From positions 1,736,001-1,800,000 of the forward strand of contig MU271145.1 in the NCBI GenBank assembly GCA_021432605.1: a stretch of DNA of 64,000 nucleotides. The letters are read 5' to 3'. Below are positions 10,901-22,500 of this stretch, in pieces. This stretch comes from Coniochaeta sp. PMI_546 (Eukaryota; Ascomycota; Sordariomycetes; Coniochaetales; Coniochaetaceae). Made by a program: the position numbers and the translations under genes. The notes below the pieces were generated by a model. It saw only the letters and a list, made by a program, of their open reading frames with translations, was not told where the DNA came from and ran no database searches. Position 1 is the stretch's first letter, and the number at the start of each line of letters is the position of its first letter.

Positions 10901-13124
10901 AGGGGCATATTCAGGAGTTCACTTCTCAGCAAGAAGGCCGAGAGCTACCTCCCGGCGACCCTGGAACTCGCCGCGGAGAGTCTCAAATCAGAAGTGTGGG
11001 TGCCCTCGCCCACCTGCGAATAGGCCTGCTCTCTCGTATTTTCAGCTGACATGGCTACAGATGGGCGATCCGCAACTGCGGCTTAATCCTGCTCAGGAGT
11101 CTCATCGACTGTCTCCTCGGCACGGGCGAGAGCAAGCACGTCACAGAGTCTGGCTGGGACGGACACACGATACGCATATCGTACAACAAATATCCGACCC
11201 TGCCGGGCGTCCTCGTGAACCTCTTGAAGTCTGCGGGCTCTTCAATCACACCAGGGTTGCAGTCGTCAGCTGCTGCCGAGGCCGTCTTCCCCGTGCTTGA
11301 CATCGTCCGTCGGGCCGGACCTCCGGACGAGTGCCGCGAGGAGCTCTTCGGATACATCAAAGAGTATCTTGGAAGCCAAATATGGCATGTCAGGGATGTC
11401 GCTGCTAGGACGGTCTGTTCTTTCCTGCTACAGGGTGCATGGGTAGATACCGTCGAGGAATTGCTTCGTTCGTCGCTTTATAATGCGAATCGCCTCCATG
11501 GAGCATTACTGACCACCAGGTTCATTCTTGAGAGGAAAGTGGAGATGGATAGGGATGCTCTCTTCGGTGAGTGGTGATCATTGATACTCTGATCTGACAG
11601 AGAACTAACTGGCGTAGGCGACCTTCCTAGACTGATATCCGTCCTCGAACAGCAGGCGAGGCTTGGGGGTGCCTTCCAGAGCTGCGAGGACGTTCTTACT
11701 GCTTACTTTGAGATCTGGAACCTCATCTTGAAACTGAACGATGTGAAGTCATCAGACGGCGCAACAGCCGCGATGTGGGAAGATTCATTGACGTCAGTCT
11801 CGTCCGCTCTACTACGCGAGCAACTGGCCATCCAAGGTGTCTATGAAAGTCGCAACGCTGGCGACGTGTCTTCCCTATGGGTGCACGTGGCCAACGCGCT
11901 GGAAACAGACATGGACACAGCTTGCAAGATGCTCGAGATCATTCCCGAGGTTTGGTCGACACAGAAGAAGTCCAAGCAGGTCTGCTACAGCCTCTGCAAC
12001 CTATACGTCGAGATATGCAAGCTTATCAGAGATCCTGGGGTTCGGATCCTGGCTCTTTCCAACCTCAAGGAGCTGATGGATGACGTTCTCGCTCAGGGGC
12101 GGTCGATGGTAGGACTTCTGCCAAGTAGTCAAAATTTGAGAGAACTATGGGAAGACATTCAGGCAGAAGATATCAACCCTGGGCTATCCCATGCAACTCT
12201 GGCCGTCAGCGGTCCTATCATGGCGACATTCATTGCCAGGAGGGAGCCCGGGACTGAGCACATGTGCAAGGCCTGGGGAGATATGTTGGCGGATGCTCTC
12301 GATGTGGATAATGTGAGTATTCTCCGAGGATACTACTCAGCCACCCGTACTCTCGTACTGACTACGTCTAGACCTTCGACACACGGTTCGCCGCGGCAGA
12401 GGCTCTCAAGTCCTTTTGCTCCGCAGCAGGGGATCTGCTCAAAGATCCAGAACACCTGCCCCTCCTCATGGCCCTGTACGATGCTCTGAACGATGACGAC
12501 GACGAGGTAAGGGACGTTGCCGCAACAGCAACAGTCAGGATCCTTGGACGAGCCCTGGCCCCTCTAGAAGCAGCAGACCGACTGCTAGACTATCTTGCGG
12601 CCCAGTTCGGAGAACTACCCGAATTCCATAACATTGTGGCGTCCAGGTTAGCCGGAGTCTCACCGCGGCTGGAAGAATGGCCAGCAGTGAGACTCGCCGT
12701 CGAGCGAGCTATCAGCTTCGATGACTCGCTGTTCGCCCAGGAGGAGCAGAACCTGTTCATCGACGAGGTCAGAGAGCTAAAAAGATTTCAGCGAATTGCC
12801 CAGGGACTCTCCTGGGCACCTGAAGATGAAAGTCTGCGCCGCCTCAGAAGCTGGACGACCGCTGGGCTGAAGATGATAGGGGAAAGCACGTACAGGGATG
12901 ATGGCCCGCTCGGACTAGCGTCCGACCAGCACTACTTTGCACTTTGCGCCAGACTTATCATAAGCGGCGTGGTCTTGAGCCGGGCTGCTGGTGTCCTTGG
13001 CACGGAACCGAGCCTACGACAACTGATTGAAGCCGTCACCACCATGGAGGGTAAGACGGACTTCCATGGCTCCTTAGCTGCGATGGCAGGGGAAGTAGGT
13101 CATCCCGGGACACAGCAGGAGTAG
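7967..13124 (+). CDS. TRM732: Trm732/THADA-family tRNA 2'-O-methylation cofactor
   Basis: Nine exons encode 1569 residues: 7967-8085, 8143-8993, 9047-10046, 10100-10333, 10389-10635, 10691-10995, 11061-11566, 11618-12312 and 12372-13124. All eight introns are 51-65 nt with GT-AG ends. The product is a HEAT/ARM-repeat scaffold. The DUF2428 core spans about residues 665-945 and includes TTRRSAGIP, HALNCLRGIFRSSLL and WAIRNCGLILLRSLIDCLLG. In yeast, Trm732 binds the methyltransferase Trm7 and directs 2'-O-methylation of position 32 in the tRNA anticodon loop; animal THADA is the homologue. Length lies between yeast Trm732 and human THADA. The start at 7967 has A at -3 and G at +4; an in-frame ATG at 7934 would add 11 residues but has a weaker context. 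Confidence 0.92.
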
Positions 13125-16100
13125 AACATTGATAGAGAAGACAACCATTTTCGTATCGATCTGAAGCTTAGTTACTACTTCGAAAATGATCACGGTGTAA
13201 CTTCACTTACCAAACCTGCCGGTTGCTTGTCATCTATTATAAATCATAAATCATCAGCACGCATATCATAGCCAAGCAAATCGCGATACACAGAATGCAA
13301 AGCCGTCACTTCGAAACAGGCAATCCCCGCGAAAGCATCTTCCCATGTATCCTCACACGCACACGGTAGAGCGTACCCGAGCCCTCCATGGGCACGACAG
13401 GACAAATCGAACGGAAATAGGTCCCAGATCAGGCAAACATAGACGATGCGCACAAGGCGCTTACGCCGTGCTCCCCCCCACGCGTTCTTCGTGCTCAGAT
13501 GCGGACCTGCCGTGAACCATCTGGTCAAAGCAGGAACAGGCCGTTCAAGCTCGGACAGCAGTTCGCGAGGAATAATGCACGGAAAGAGACCGGATCCGAG
13601 ACCGGACTCTGCTTCTCGGTGTTCCCATTTCCTAACATAGGAAATAAGGCATTGTGGGAAGGGGGTAGCTGTACCCAACTGTACATCGAGTCTCGACAGG
13701 CAGAGCTCAGCCTCTCGATGTGCAGGGCATGCACAGACTGCGCCGCGGAGGAGTACACGAACCAGTCGGGGAGCTTACCTACTTGGCTGTGGTATAGGAA
13801 CACACCGTATATGACCTTCTCACCTTGCTGGTTGGTAAAAATAAGAAAAAAAATTAGACTGACGCTCAGACGTCGGTGACCTTTCCTAGAACTTCTCGGC
13901 TAGCAACGAAGCCCAACAGAGCACCTGCAATCACCATTTTCTCAGCATTCAGCATGCGCCGCTTTTACCTCCCCTAGCATCCAGGCTACGGCTTGAATAA
14001 CAAGCAGCCTCGGGACGACAAGGCCGTTAAGACATGTTGCCATCCCACGTGCTCTGGGCACCGAAAGCACCCTATCGCTCCATCCGAGACAAACTCGGCC
14101 GCCCCCAGGTCGCCTCCAGGTCGGCCACGCATGAAACGGCTCGGGGCCGAACAAGACGCAGTTCTAGAACAAGCAATGCTCTGAATTGTTCTAGAAGATG
14201 ACTGTTGTCAGGCTGCGTATGCGGGTATCCGGCTTGTGGTTCTCTCTTCCGCCGACAAGTTGGACAAGCGGCAGGAACGCGTAAGCAGTGATGGTCCTTG
14301 AAATCCTGGTCGATTTGCGGCGCTGGAAAAGTAGAATGAAGCAAACCCTTTGAATACCATGGACACGATGACATTTTGCACTCGCGAATCGTCGCATGCT
14401 TTGGAACGATGCAGAAGGATCTAACCTAGAGACTAGTGAGGCTGCAAACTTCCTCGGCTTATTCAACGGGCGGGAATGACTTCACCGCGCCACTCTCTGC
14501 CTAAAGGGATCGCAGACTGCATGAGGGAAAGACAGGGGCACCCGAAGAACATCCTTTCTCGCGGTCTTGGACCAGGCGCTTACTGAAGCGTGGCAACTGC
14601 AGCTTCGATTATGCCTTTGACGGGGTTTGGTGTACATATGGACAGCTACCGTGTCCACACGGAGATGTTCAGTGGAGCTTAGATTTCAACCCTAGATATC
14701 CTGTGTGTTGCATAGCTCGCAGAAGTATGTTCCTGACCATTAGTGGTACGTATGTGAAGGTAGTCCCTGGCCGTTCAGTCAGGGCGGATAGGTCATCTCG
14801 GGCGCGCCTGTAGGGCTGCATTGAGCCATCGATCGGGTTTCATATCATGATATGGCGGCCTGTGTCTGGGCCAATCGTTATCAACGAAGATGGACTGGAC
14901 CTTGCAACAAAAACTCGTCGGTTTTCCCTAGAGCAGTGGCAAGGAAGCTTGGGTTCGATCCGACAATGATGACAGGAAGTTATCAACGGTTTAATGATGG
15001 TACGGTTTGATGGATTGTCTTATCAATGTGGGCATTGAAAAGCCGAGTATTCAACGAGCAAGAGCCGGTCAGCCCTTCGCGGAGAGGTCGGTAGTGGCCA
15101 CCAGCTCCGATACCTACTACTGCTTCCGGCGTCGTAGCAAAGACAACCAGTCAATCCTAGCACGCGTCATGAAGACATGCCGTGTCTTCATCTCTAATAC
15201 TACAATTGGCGGACGCGTTGCACTGCAGGCTTGTTTCGTCACCATACAACAACAGACGCAGATGTAGAGGCTATAGTGTCCGGGGTCCTTGCAGCGGCAA
15301 GAGAAGTCGATGATTCGAAGCCGGTGATCCATTTGGATGGATGAAGCTGGAGGACTACCCTAGCGTCTCAGAACTTGCCTACACCGGACATAACTACCAT
15401 TGCATCCAAGAGCCATGCTACATGTTCGGCGACGGCGCCGTTGTTGAACTTGCTCGGGTATATCTCGCTACGCACTGTCACTTCGGCGGACGTGCTTTGC
15501 GTTGGCGTTGAATGCGGGTGTAGCCGAGGGAGGGCATTATTGCCTCTAGAGATAGGAGGAAACATCGAGCATCACCTGAAGAGAGTCGTACATCCGAACA
15601 TGGCATTAGCCATGTCCTCTTATGGGGCGACTGTGGCCTCATCAGCCGCAACGTCCAAAGTTGTTGTTCTCCTATCCGTGTTCGAATTTGCTCCGATGTT
15701 AAAACTTGAAAGTGTCGAAGTCACGGTACAAACGGCCAAGCTTGTGGCGCTTTGAGTCCGTGCGTCCCTGCCCCGGATTTCCATCCACGCCACTGGTTGA
15801 ATTGCGAGGTACGACCAGACTTGCCTTACGTGTAGATCTGACCTGCTGCAGGTCTTTCAGCACGACAAGGTCTCTACAGATCACAAGGCTCACTTTTCAG
15901 GAGACGATCCAACAATGTTCAGACTTCCGCAGCCAACTGCAAGGTTGAAAGATTGGCATCCCGAGTCCGGCCTAGGTAGCCCCTTTATCCCACGAGATAT
16001 CACCTGTTTTCTCTTGATCTGAGCACTACTGTGGTTATACCCGGCGTTAACGTTACCACTCACATGTCAGAAGGCAACAGACACAGGGGGGAGACACGGC

Positions 16101-18494
16101 CATATTCCTCCGATGTCCCCGGTAACCGAGACAGCTTCTAGAAGGCCACACTGCCGCGCCGATCAGAAACCGCCCCTTGCTACCCAGAATGATGTGCGAC
16201 CCCTACGTCTGCTGTACCAAGATTGCCGGCGCGGCGAAAGCCTGTGCGCAAACGAGGAAGAAACAGATCCTGACCCTGAGGCTAATCCTGCGAAAATCGG
16301 AACCGTCCCGTCTGACACCATGACGAAGGATGTATCGCAATCTCGGTCAGGACGGCTGATGTAGGCAGGTAGGGTATGTCATCTTCGCCTTGCATGCTGC
16401 AAGTCATATAGGAGATCAGGGGAGTTTTGTTGGGTCCTTAATATCGAGGTGATGATGATTCGACCAAAGGGCACGCTTCATGTTTTTGGTTGGGGGCACA
16501 CGCGGGCGTTGGGAAAGTCGCTGCCGAACCAAGTGTCGATACTACAATCGTGCACACTTCAGTTGAGTTCTGTCATTTTGTAGATTCCTCCCCAACCGAC
16601 TATCTACTATCTAGTAAATAACAGCTGAGACATGTAAGTTGACCAAAGTTCTCGGGGCCGAAAATCCACCCTGTATCGCGAGGTAGCAGGCAGAAAGTCT
16701 CCTGTCCCATGTTGCATCGCAGCAATTTTTTGTCGCAGCCAAGGATTCACAAACTTAAATCACGGGGATACTCGGCCAAATATGCAATAGTAGAGGAGTG
16801 TGTTATGTTTTTTGAGTCTGGTTATTCAGATTAACTACTAATGTAACGACGACAATGGAACAAACTCTGAAGCAGGGACACAAATCTGTGTTTTAGTATG
16901 ATCCACCTTGCCGAGTCTCACACACCGCCAGGGTGAAGGTGAGATGATCCGATACAGCACTTGAGAAACCAGCATCCCATGCCCGCTGGAGCCGTGTAAT
17001 GAGCTCGCGTACCAGCACTGCGCGGCAGGTGGTCACCCGGCTCCGGCCCCAGTGGCTCCGCCTCCGCTGCCCGCGCACTTAGGTCTTGACCTCTATGGCG
17101 GCGGGAGCATCAGCATGCGGTGGGATGAACCGCGGTCCGCCGACTCGCTCTCCTCCTCCGCGTCCTCCCGCATTAACTAGTTCCCGTAAACCCGTAAGCT
17201 GAAGTCCTTCAGTCGAAGCCTTGACCCGAACTGCGAAGCATCTGCACAGCCACTGCACCGAATTCCTGTCTTGCAGGAGCTCGATGCACATGTGACAGAG
17301 TCGCAACGGTAATCCGTCCGCATCCGGAAATCAACCCTGGTATTTCGAGACTAGAAAATGTCGTGTGGTGCTGCAGAGGGGGCGAGGACCCGACGGAGTC
17401 GGCGATAAAGAGGGTCCTGCATCTCCCTGGCCAGCAGTAGCAATATCCCATTCTACTCGGTGCCCAGCTTGTATGCGTTTCCCATGACTACACCCATCCC
17501 GCTCCGAATCCCTCTGCTTCCAGTGAGTGCCGGTGACGAATGCACCGGGCGCCGATTAAAGGAAACAGAACCTTGGTCCTGTCGACAACCAGTGTCTGCC
17601 TCGACCATCATATTCCCGATATGAGTCTCGGCTACGTGATGTGCTAGAAAAGTCGACCTTTGGCTGTAAGACGTTCGCAACCGAAACCAGTCCGGTGTCG
17701 TGCCTCCAAACCCGAATAAGCCCGCAATAGCATCAGATGGTCCCTTTCGTCGAAGAATAATATCGCTCAACGTCAAGTCGAGAAAGCATCTTGGTCGAGA
17801 AAAGCTCGTCGTAGCTCGTTGGGGGTATATTCGTCGTGAAAAGGTCGTAACATCATCCGCAAGACAGAAAGGAAAACCAAGGCCATGTGCTGAAGAATGG
17901 AGATCTCGAAGCGAGTGCGATCCGAGGTCTCTTCAGACCTGGAGCCGCAACTGGGGTATCTTTCTAAGAAAGCCTCTTTATGCCGCTTTTTGCCCTTCCA
18001 GAGTAAGAAAAGAGGTAAGGGGGGGAAAAGGAAAAGAACTGTCTCGGTCTGCGCCGAGAGAAGGTGCATTGCTGCGTTCCTCTTGTGGAAGAAAAGGAAA
18101 AGATAGCCGCCTGTATTCGACCCGCCCTGCTGCAAATGCAATGCACTATACCCGCTCCAAGGTCCCAGCCAAGATGAGTCGAAAGAGATAAGAGGGATAT
18201 GACCGAGCTCGCGGTTAATGATATCTCCAACCAAAAAAAAAAAAAAATGCAACCAAAATCAAACGCTCGCTCGCTAAACATCGATAGACAAAGGAAATTG
18301 GAGAAGAGATATTATATGCGCGTTTGGGGTATCGTTGACTTGTCGCTCCGTGTTCGATGCATAACGCCGAGGATGCCTTGGATGGGATATCGGAGTCACG
18401 TCGCCGCAATGCCGAGAGCCTGGCCATCTGCTTGGGCCGGTCAGGAGGTTGTCACTACCGGAGAATGGGGTCCAGCGATAGTTGGTGGTGATTG
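13125..18494. other. Gene-poor region, no supported gene
   Basis: These 5.4 kb lie between the 3' ends of TRM732 and the unknown minus-strand gene. Open frames reach at most about 160 codons, overlap on both strands and show no recognised domain or plausible exon chain. Base composition looks similar to the flanks by eye, without the AT-rich character of RIP-mutated repeats. No terminal repeats or transposase-like frames were seen. A run of 15 adenines lies at 18233-18247. Possible contents are long non-coding RNA, very short secreted-protein genes with unusual splicing, or decayed sequence. Confidence 0.5.
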
Positions 18495-19550
18495 TCACAT
18501 GGTGGTCGCATACTCCTGATACCGGTCCCAACCAAACCCACCATAGCCGACGCCCACACCGCACTGAGGCGCAAGCATGCTTGGAAGCGGTAGTTGCGGG
18601 ATGGGCGCTGACACCATAGGCGTACCGTAGTAAAAGCCGGCTGTAGAGTACGCTTGCCCGGCAGACGTGTACGGTTGGCTGTAGGGTTGGCTGAAAGAAG
18701 GCGTTGGCGAAGGTAATTGCGCCTCACTCATCCCTATACTCGCCCAGATAGACGGGCTATGGGACTCTGTCGACGTGACACTAGGACTTGAAGGCAAGAC
18801 TCTCCATGCTTCCACCGGAGCAGGTAAAGTCGAAGTTGTGGTCGCTGCACTCCAAATTGCGGAAGCCGGTGAGCTGGGAAGTAGAGGTGGCTGGCGGATG
18901 ACGTCCACAACCCTTGGCGGCGGCGGTAGAAGAGGCTTCATCAAACCCAGGATGTTGGTCTTCACTTCATCACTCTTTCCGCTGAGAAGCTCGCCGGCTC
19001 CGTCCTCTTCGAGTCCTTCGAGTGCCGAGACGTGCGTCTGGTAGATGAACTTGTTGATCGCCTGGATGTAGTCCTCGTGAAGCTTCTTGCATTGCTGCTC
19101 CTTCTCCGACCAGTCGTAGGTGTTGGCCTTGGCGTTGACGCAGTGTATATCCTTATGGTACTCGATCAGGGCCTCGATTGTGTCCGGAGTCAGCTTCCAA
19201 GCAACCTCATTCCTCAAAACCATGTCGACGTGGACAATATAAGCCTCAACATGGATGATCTGGTAGTTGAAGATGGCCTCTACGAGCGGGTTTGAGTCCT
19301 TTCTCAGCTCGGCTTCCGGTGCCTTGGGCAGCATCAGAGAGGTGAGGGTCCAGATTGCGTTTGGCGATGAGAGGGTCTCGGTCAGGCATCTTTGGTGTTG
19401 CGGAACACTGTTGAGCGGCCGTTTTATCCTGTTGATGCGCTTCAACGTCTGGGTCAACCAGGGCTCAACCTTGGATCCTAGCACAACGTTGACAGATGCT
19501 GCTCTGGGGGCGAAGGCAGCGGCCGAGGCCGGTAGTAGTTGTGGAGGCAT
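18495..19550 (-). CDS. Hypothetical protein, helical N-half with Pro/Ser/Tyr-rich tail
   Basis: A single frame of 351 residues starts at the ATG at 19550. I do not recognise the family. Residues about 70-185 are rich in helix formers and aromatic residues (for example IFNYQIIHVEAYIVHVDMVL and KLHEDYIQAINKFIYQTHV) and look like a folded helical domain. From about residue 195 the chain becomes rich in Pro, Ser, Ala, Gly and Tyr, with short repeats such as SQPYSQPY, and is probably disordered. No signal peptide or membrane span is seen. The even composition and lack of stops over more than 1 kb support a real gene. It is an island between two gene-poor regions. The function is unknown. Confidence 0.7.
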   Translation of the reverse strand: MPPQLLPASAAAFAPRAASVNVVLGSKVEPWLTQTLKRINRIKRPLNSVPQHQRCLTETLSSPNAIWTLTSLMLPKAPEAELRKDSNPLVEAIFNYQIIHVEAYIVHVDMVLRNEVAWKLTPDTIEALIEYHKDIHCVNAKANTYDWSEKEQQCKKLHEDYIQAINKFIYQTHVSALEGLEEDGAGELLSGKSDEVKTNILGLMKPLLPPPPRVVDVIRQPPLLPSSPASAIWSAATTTSTLPAPVEAWRVLPSSPSVTSTESHSPSIWASIGMSEAQLPSPTPSFSQPYSQPYTSAGQAYSTAGFYYGTPMVSAPIPQLPLPSMLAPQCGVGVGYGGFGWDRYQEYATTM

Positions 19551-22500
19551 TTATGCCAGAGAGCTCTTGAACGACACACACAAGATGTGACACAGCGAAA
19601 GGCCAAGGTGTGGCGAGACCAGGAACACGGATTGATAGTGGAGCGCTTGTGGGAAACTAGAAGTGGGAAGGGAAACGAATAGTAATAAGAAACAAGGTGA
19701 GGAAGGTGACGGAGCTGGGCGGTCCCAAGACAAGGGAATTAGCTGGCACGCCTGCAACCGCAAATAAGAGAAGAGAAACAGTCGACGAGTACTCGTAGGG
19801 AAGAGAAAGGAGGGTAAGAAACTCGTAAAGAGGGAGGGTGGGGTGAGTTATAGCACGACGACCACAGCCCCGGCCTACGACGAGGAGGCAGAGGAGGAGG
19901 CGAGAGCGGTCTTCGATAGGAATGGGACCGAGATGGAACGGTAAGGCAAGACTGGGCCCAGGTAGCCCTGCAAGTTCTCTTTCCGCTGGTAAAGCGGCAT
20001 GCCTGGTTTCTGCTACATATGCAGCTCGTCTTGTCCTCCAGTAAGGCACGTTGCCATCTAATTTGTGGATGCTCTCAAATAATGCTATTTTCCTCTGTAC
20101 GTCGGAGCAGTCCTGGTGTGGTCATCTGTTTCTCATTTCGCCCATTCCCTGCTTTTCCGGTGGTGCGAGGCGGTACCGCCTCAAGGGCTTGCAGAGTGCA
20201 GCAAGGCATGGAAAGCAGACTGAAGATCTGGGCTGGATGGGCGACTCCGGGGAGTGGCTTGCCGGGGTTGCCTACCGGCAGGTACTGTTTGTTTCGTACC
20301 TTCGCACAGGAGACGGGGGACAGAATCCGCTTTGGAATGTCTGTCTGCACTCGCATCCGTCCATCCTTGGTCATGCGCGGCATATCAGACCCGATGTACC
20401 ACTGTAGTGTACTGAGGTACGCTGACCGGGCTGTGCTGGAACCTGCATATGCTTGAATGACAAAACTCCGAGTGGAAACAGACGAATCGAAGGGCTGACG
20501 AGAAGAGACTGCAGCTGAAAACCATGGGTGTGGTCAGTGCAGCGCCACTGGAGCGCGAAAGTACAGTACATTCCTGTACATTGTGCAGCCTGCGACCCCG
20601 CCGGGCAGCCCACCAGGACTTAGAGCCGGGAGGCTAACCTGGAACCTTGAACAGGCCATCATGAAGTCCCCCCCACCTCAACCACGACCGCTGCAACGCT
20701 TCAGGCCAATATCCACAGTTGTGGACAGTTAACAGCTTTTTTGAGCCCCCTTTCCGCACGATGGACACCAAGAGCACGGGCAGACGAGAGCGCAAAGCTC
20801 AGCGTTAACGGAGAGGCTTGAGCCCGGCAGTTACGTCGTCAAGGCGGTTCCGCGCGTCTTTGCAACACAACATCAACGTCGACATGGTCCTTGTCCTCCA
20901 GCCGACGCGGCAACGTAGGGTGTCATGACTTACACAAGCATATGACAGGCGCCAAGATAGCGGTCCAACTACTTTCTAATGACAGCGAGTAAGTATGCGA
21001 GGCGTCATCTCATCGAGCTTGAGCTCAAGTCTGTCTCTGGTCCTCCTGGCTTCCAGGCCAGCCTAATCATTGGAGCATCGCTCCACGGTTCCGAGACGCA
21101 TCCACTCTGGATACTGTGCATATGTGAAGCGAAGCCATCGAATTGGTATCATGCATTGTGCATATACTGGATGCTGGGTCACGTTGAGATGTGAAATATA
21201 AGCAAAATCGAATCTTGCGCTTATGCAGGCCACGGGAGACATGTGAGGGTTCGGTTGGTGCTGGTCTTAGCGATCGTCTTGCGAGGTCGACAACCGAAAC
21301 GCCAATTCGCCCTTGAAGTAGATTATTTCTAGCTCTCATACATGCCAGGAAGATTGCTCCGTCATGCCGTCTCCCACGGCGGCACTATACTCGCCAGTTG
21401 AAACGACCTTGGAGATGATGACAGAGCCCATGAGGTGATTCTAATTTGTTGAGTTAGGAGTGTGCCGGACGATACTTGGGTATACTCGGCATGGCCTTGC
21501 ATGGGTTGTAAGCCACCAGGAGACATAGTGTCTTTCCAACCAAGTCAATGACGAAGGCCAGACCGGCATTGAACATCATGTGTTTTCCCACGAGTGAACC
21601 TGAAACAGAACAAGCGCGCGTAGTGTGGAAAGCGAGCTGCGCTCGCGCCAGTGGTCGGCTGATGGTACCTCCTGTGAATCTTCGCTTAGGTGATGCCCTC
21701 AAGGTATTCCCCGCTAGACCAGTAGATCCTTCATTCCTCCTAGATCCTTACGGGAAACGAGTACAGCTGCATGAGAGGCGCCTTGGGTCAAGAAAGCGCT
21801 GGATGAGTCCACGGAACCAGACTATCCTCGCTGACCTAGAGCATGGCATGCCCAGCCGAGCCGTCTTCCCAAGATAGCCGATTGCAATGCCAAACAGGTC
21901 CCCAAATGAGACCGAGACATATCGTCAGGGTGACCGAGCAAAGTCTAGACGTCGGGGGGTACGAGGATAGACAGGGACATATAGATATGAGGGAACAACG
22001 AGAGCCTGTAGATGCCTTGTATCAAGACGACCACCCTTGTTAGCGGCGGAAGGTGAGCATAGGTGTGTCAGTCAATAAGTCGTTTCTGAAGCGCCATTGG
22101 TCAATAAAGGATCGCCAAACCGAGGAGAAAGGCCGAGCTTCATTCTCTGATTGGCTCGAAATTCAGAATCAACCAAGCTTGACAAAGTGGTGGCGCCGGA
22201 GCTTAAACAAGGTCATGGTATTGACGGTGCAGATAGCGTTGACCTCGACTCCACGGAATAGCAAAAAGCGGTTTGGCAGGTCGCAAAATGCCAAGACTTT
22301 GTCCTAGAGTAGCGAGGTGCAGGATCGAACATGAAGCTCTCGCCATGCAAGGCCTGCATTCTGTTCCGGTTCGATATGGCTGCTGGTGGAGTCGAAGCCA
22401 TGTCCGTCCTGAGACTTCCCGAGAGTGACTGGCGTTTGGCAATATGGCTTTCAATGACCAGTCGACCAATCCTGGCTGTAAGAGACAGTTGAGGGTCCCA

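Noticed and set aside
14935-14965. tRNA-like B box (GGTTCGATCC)
   Set aside because: The flanking bases do not form a T stem, and no acceptor or anticodon stem can be drawn around it.
18233-18247. Run of 15 adenines as a possible retroposon tail
   Set aside because: No processed gene copy or target-site duplication is visible beside it.
17700-18252. Opposed frames of about 160 codons on both strands
   Set aside because: They overlap one another, are low in complexity (Phe/Leu or Arg/Lys-rich) and match nothing known.
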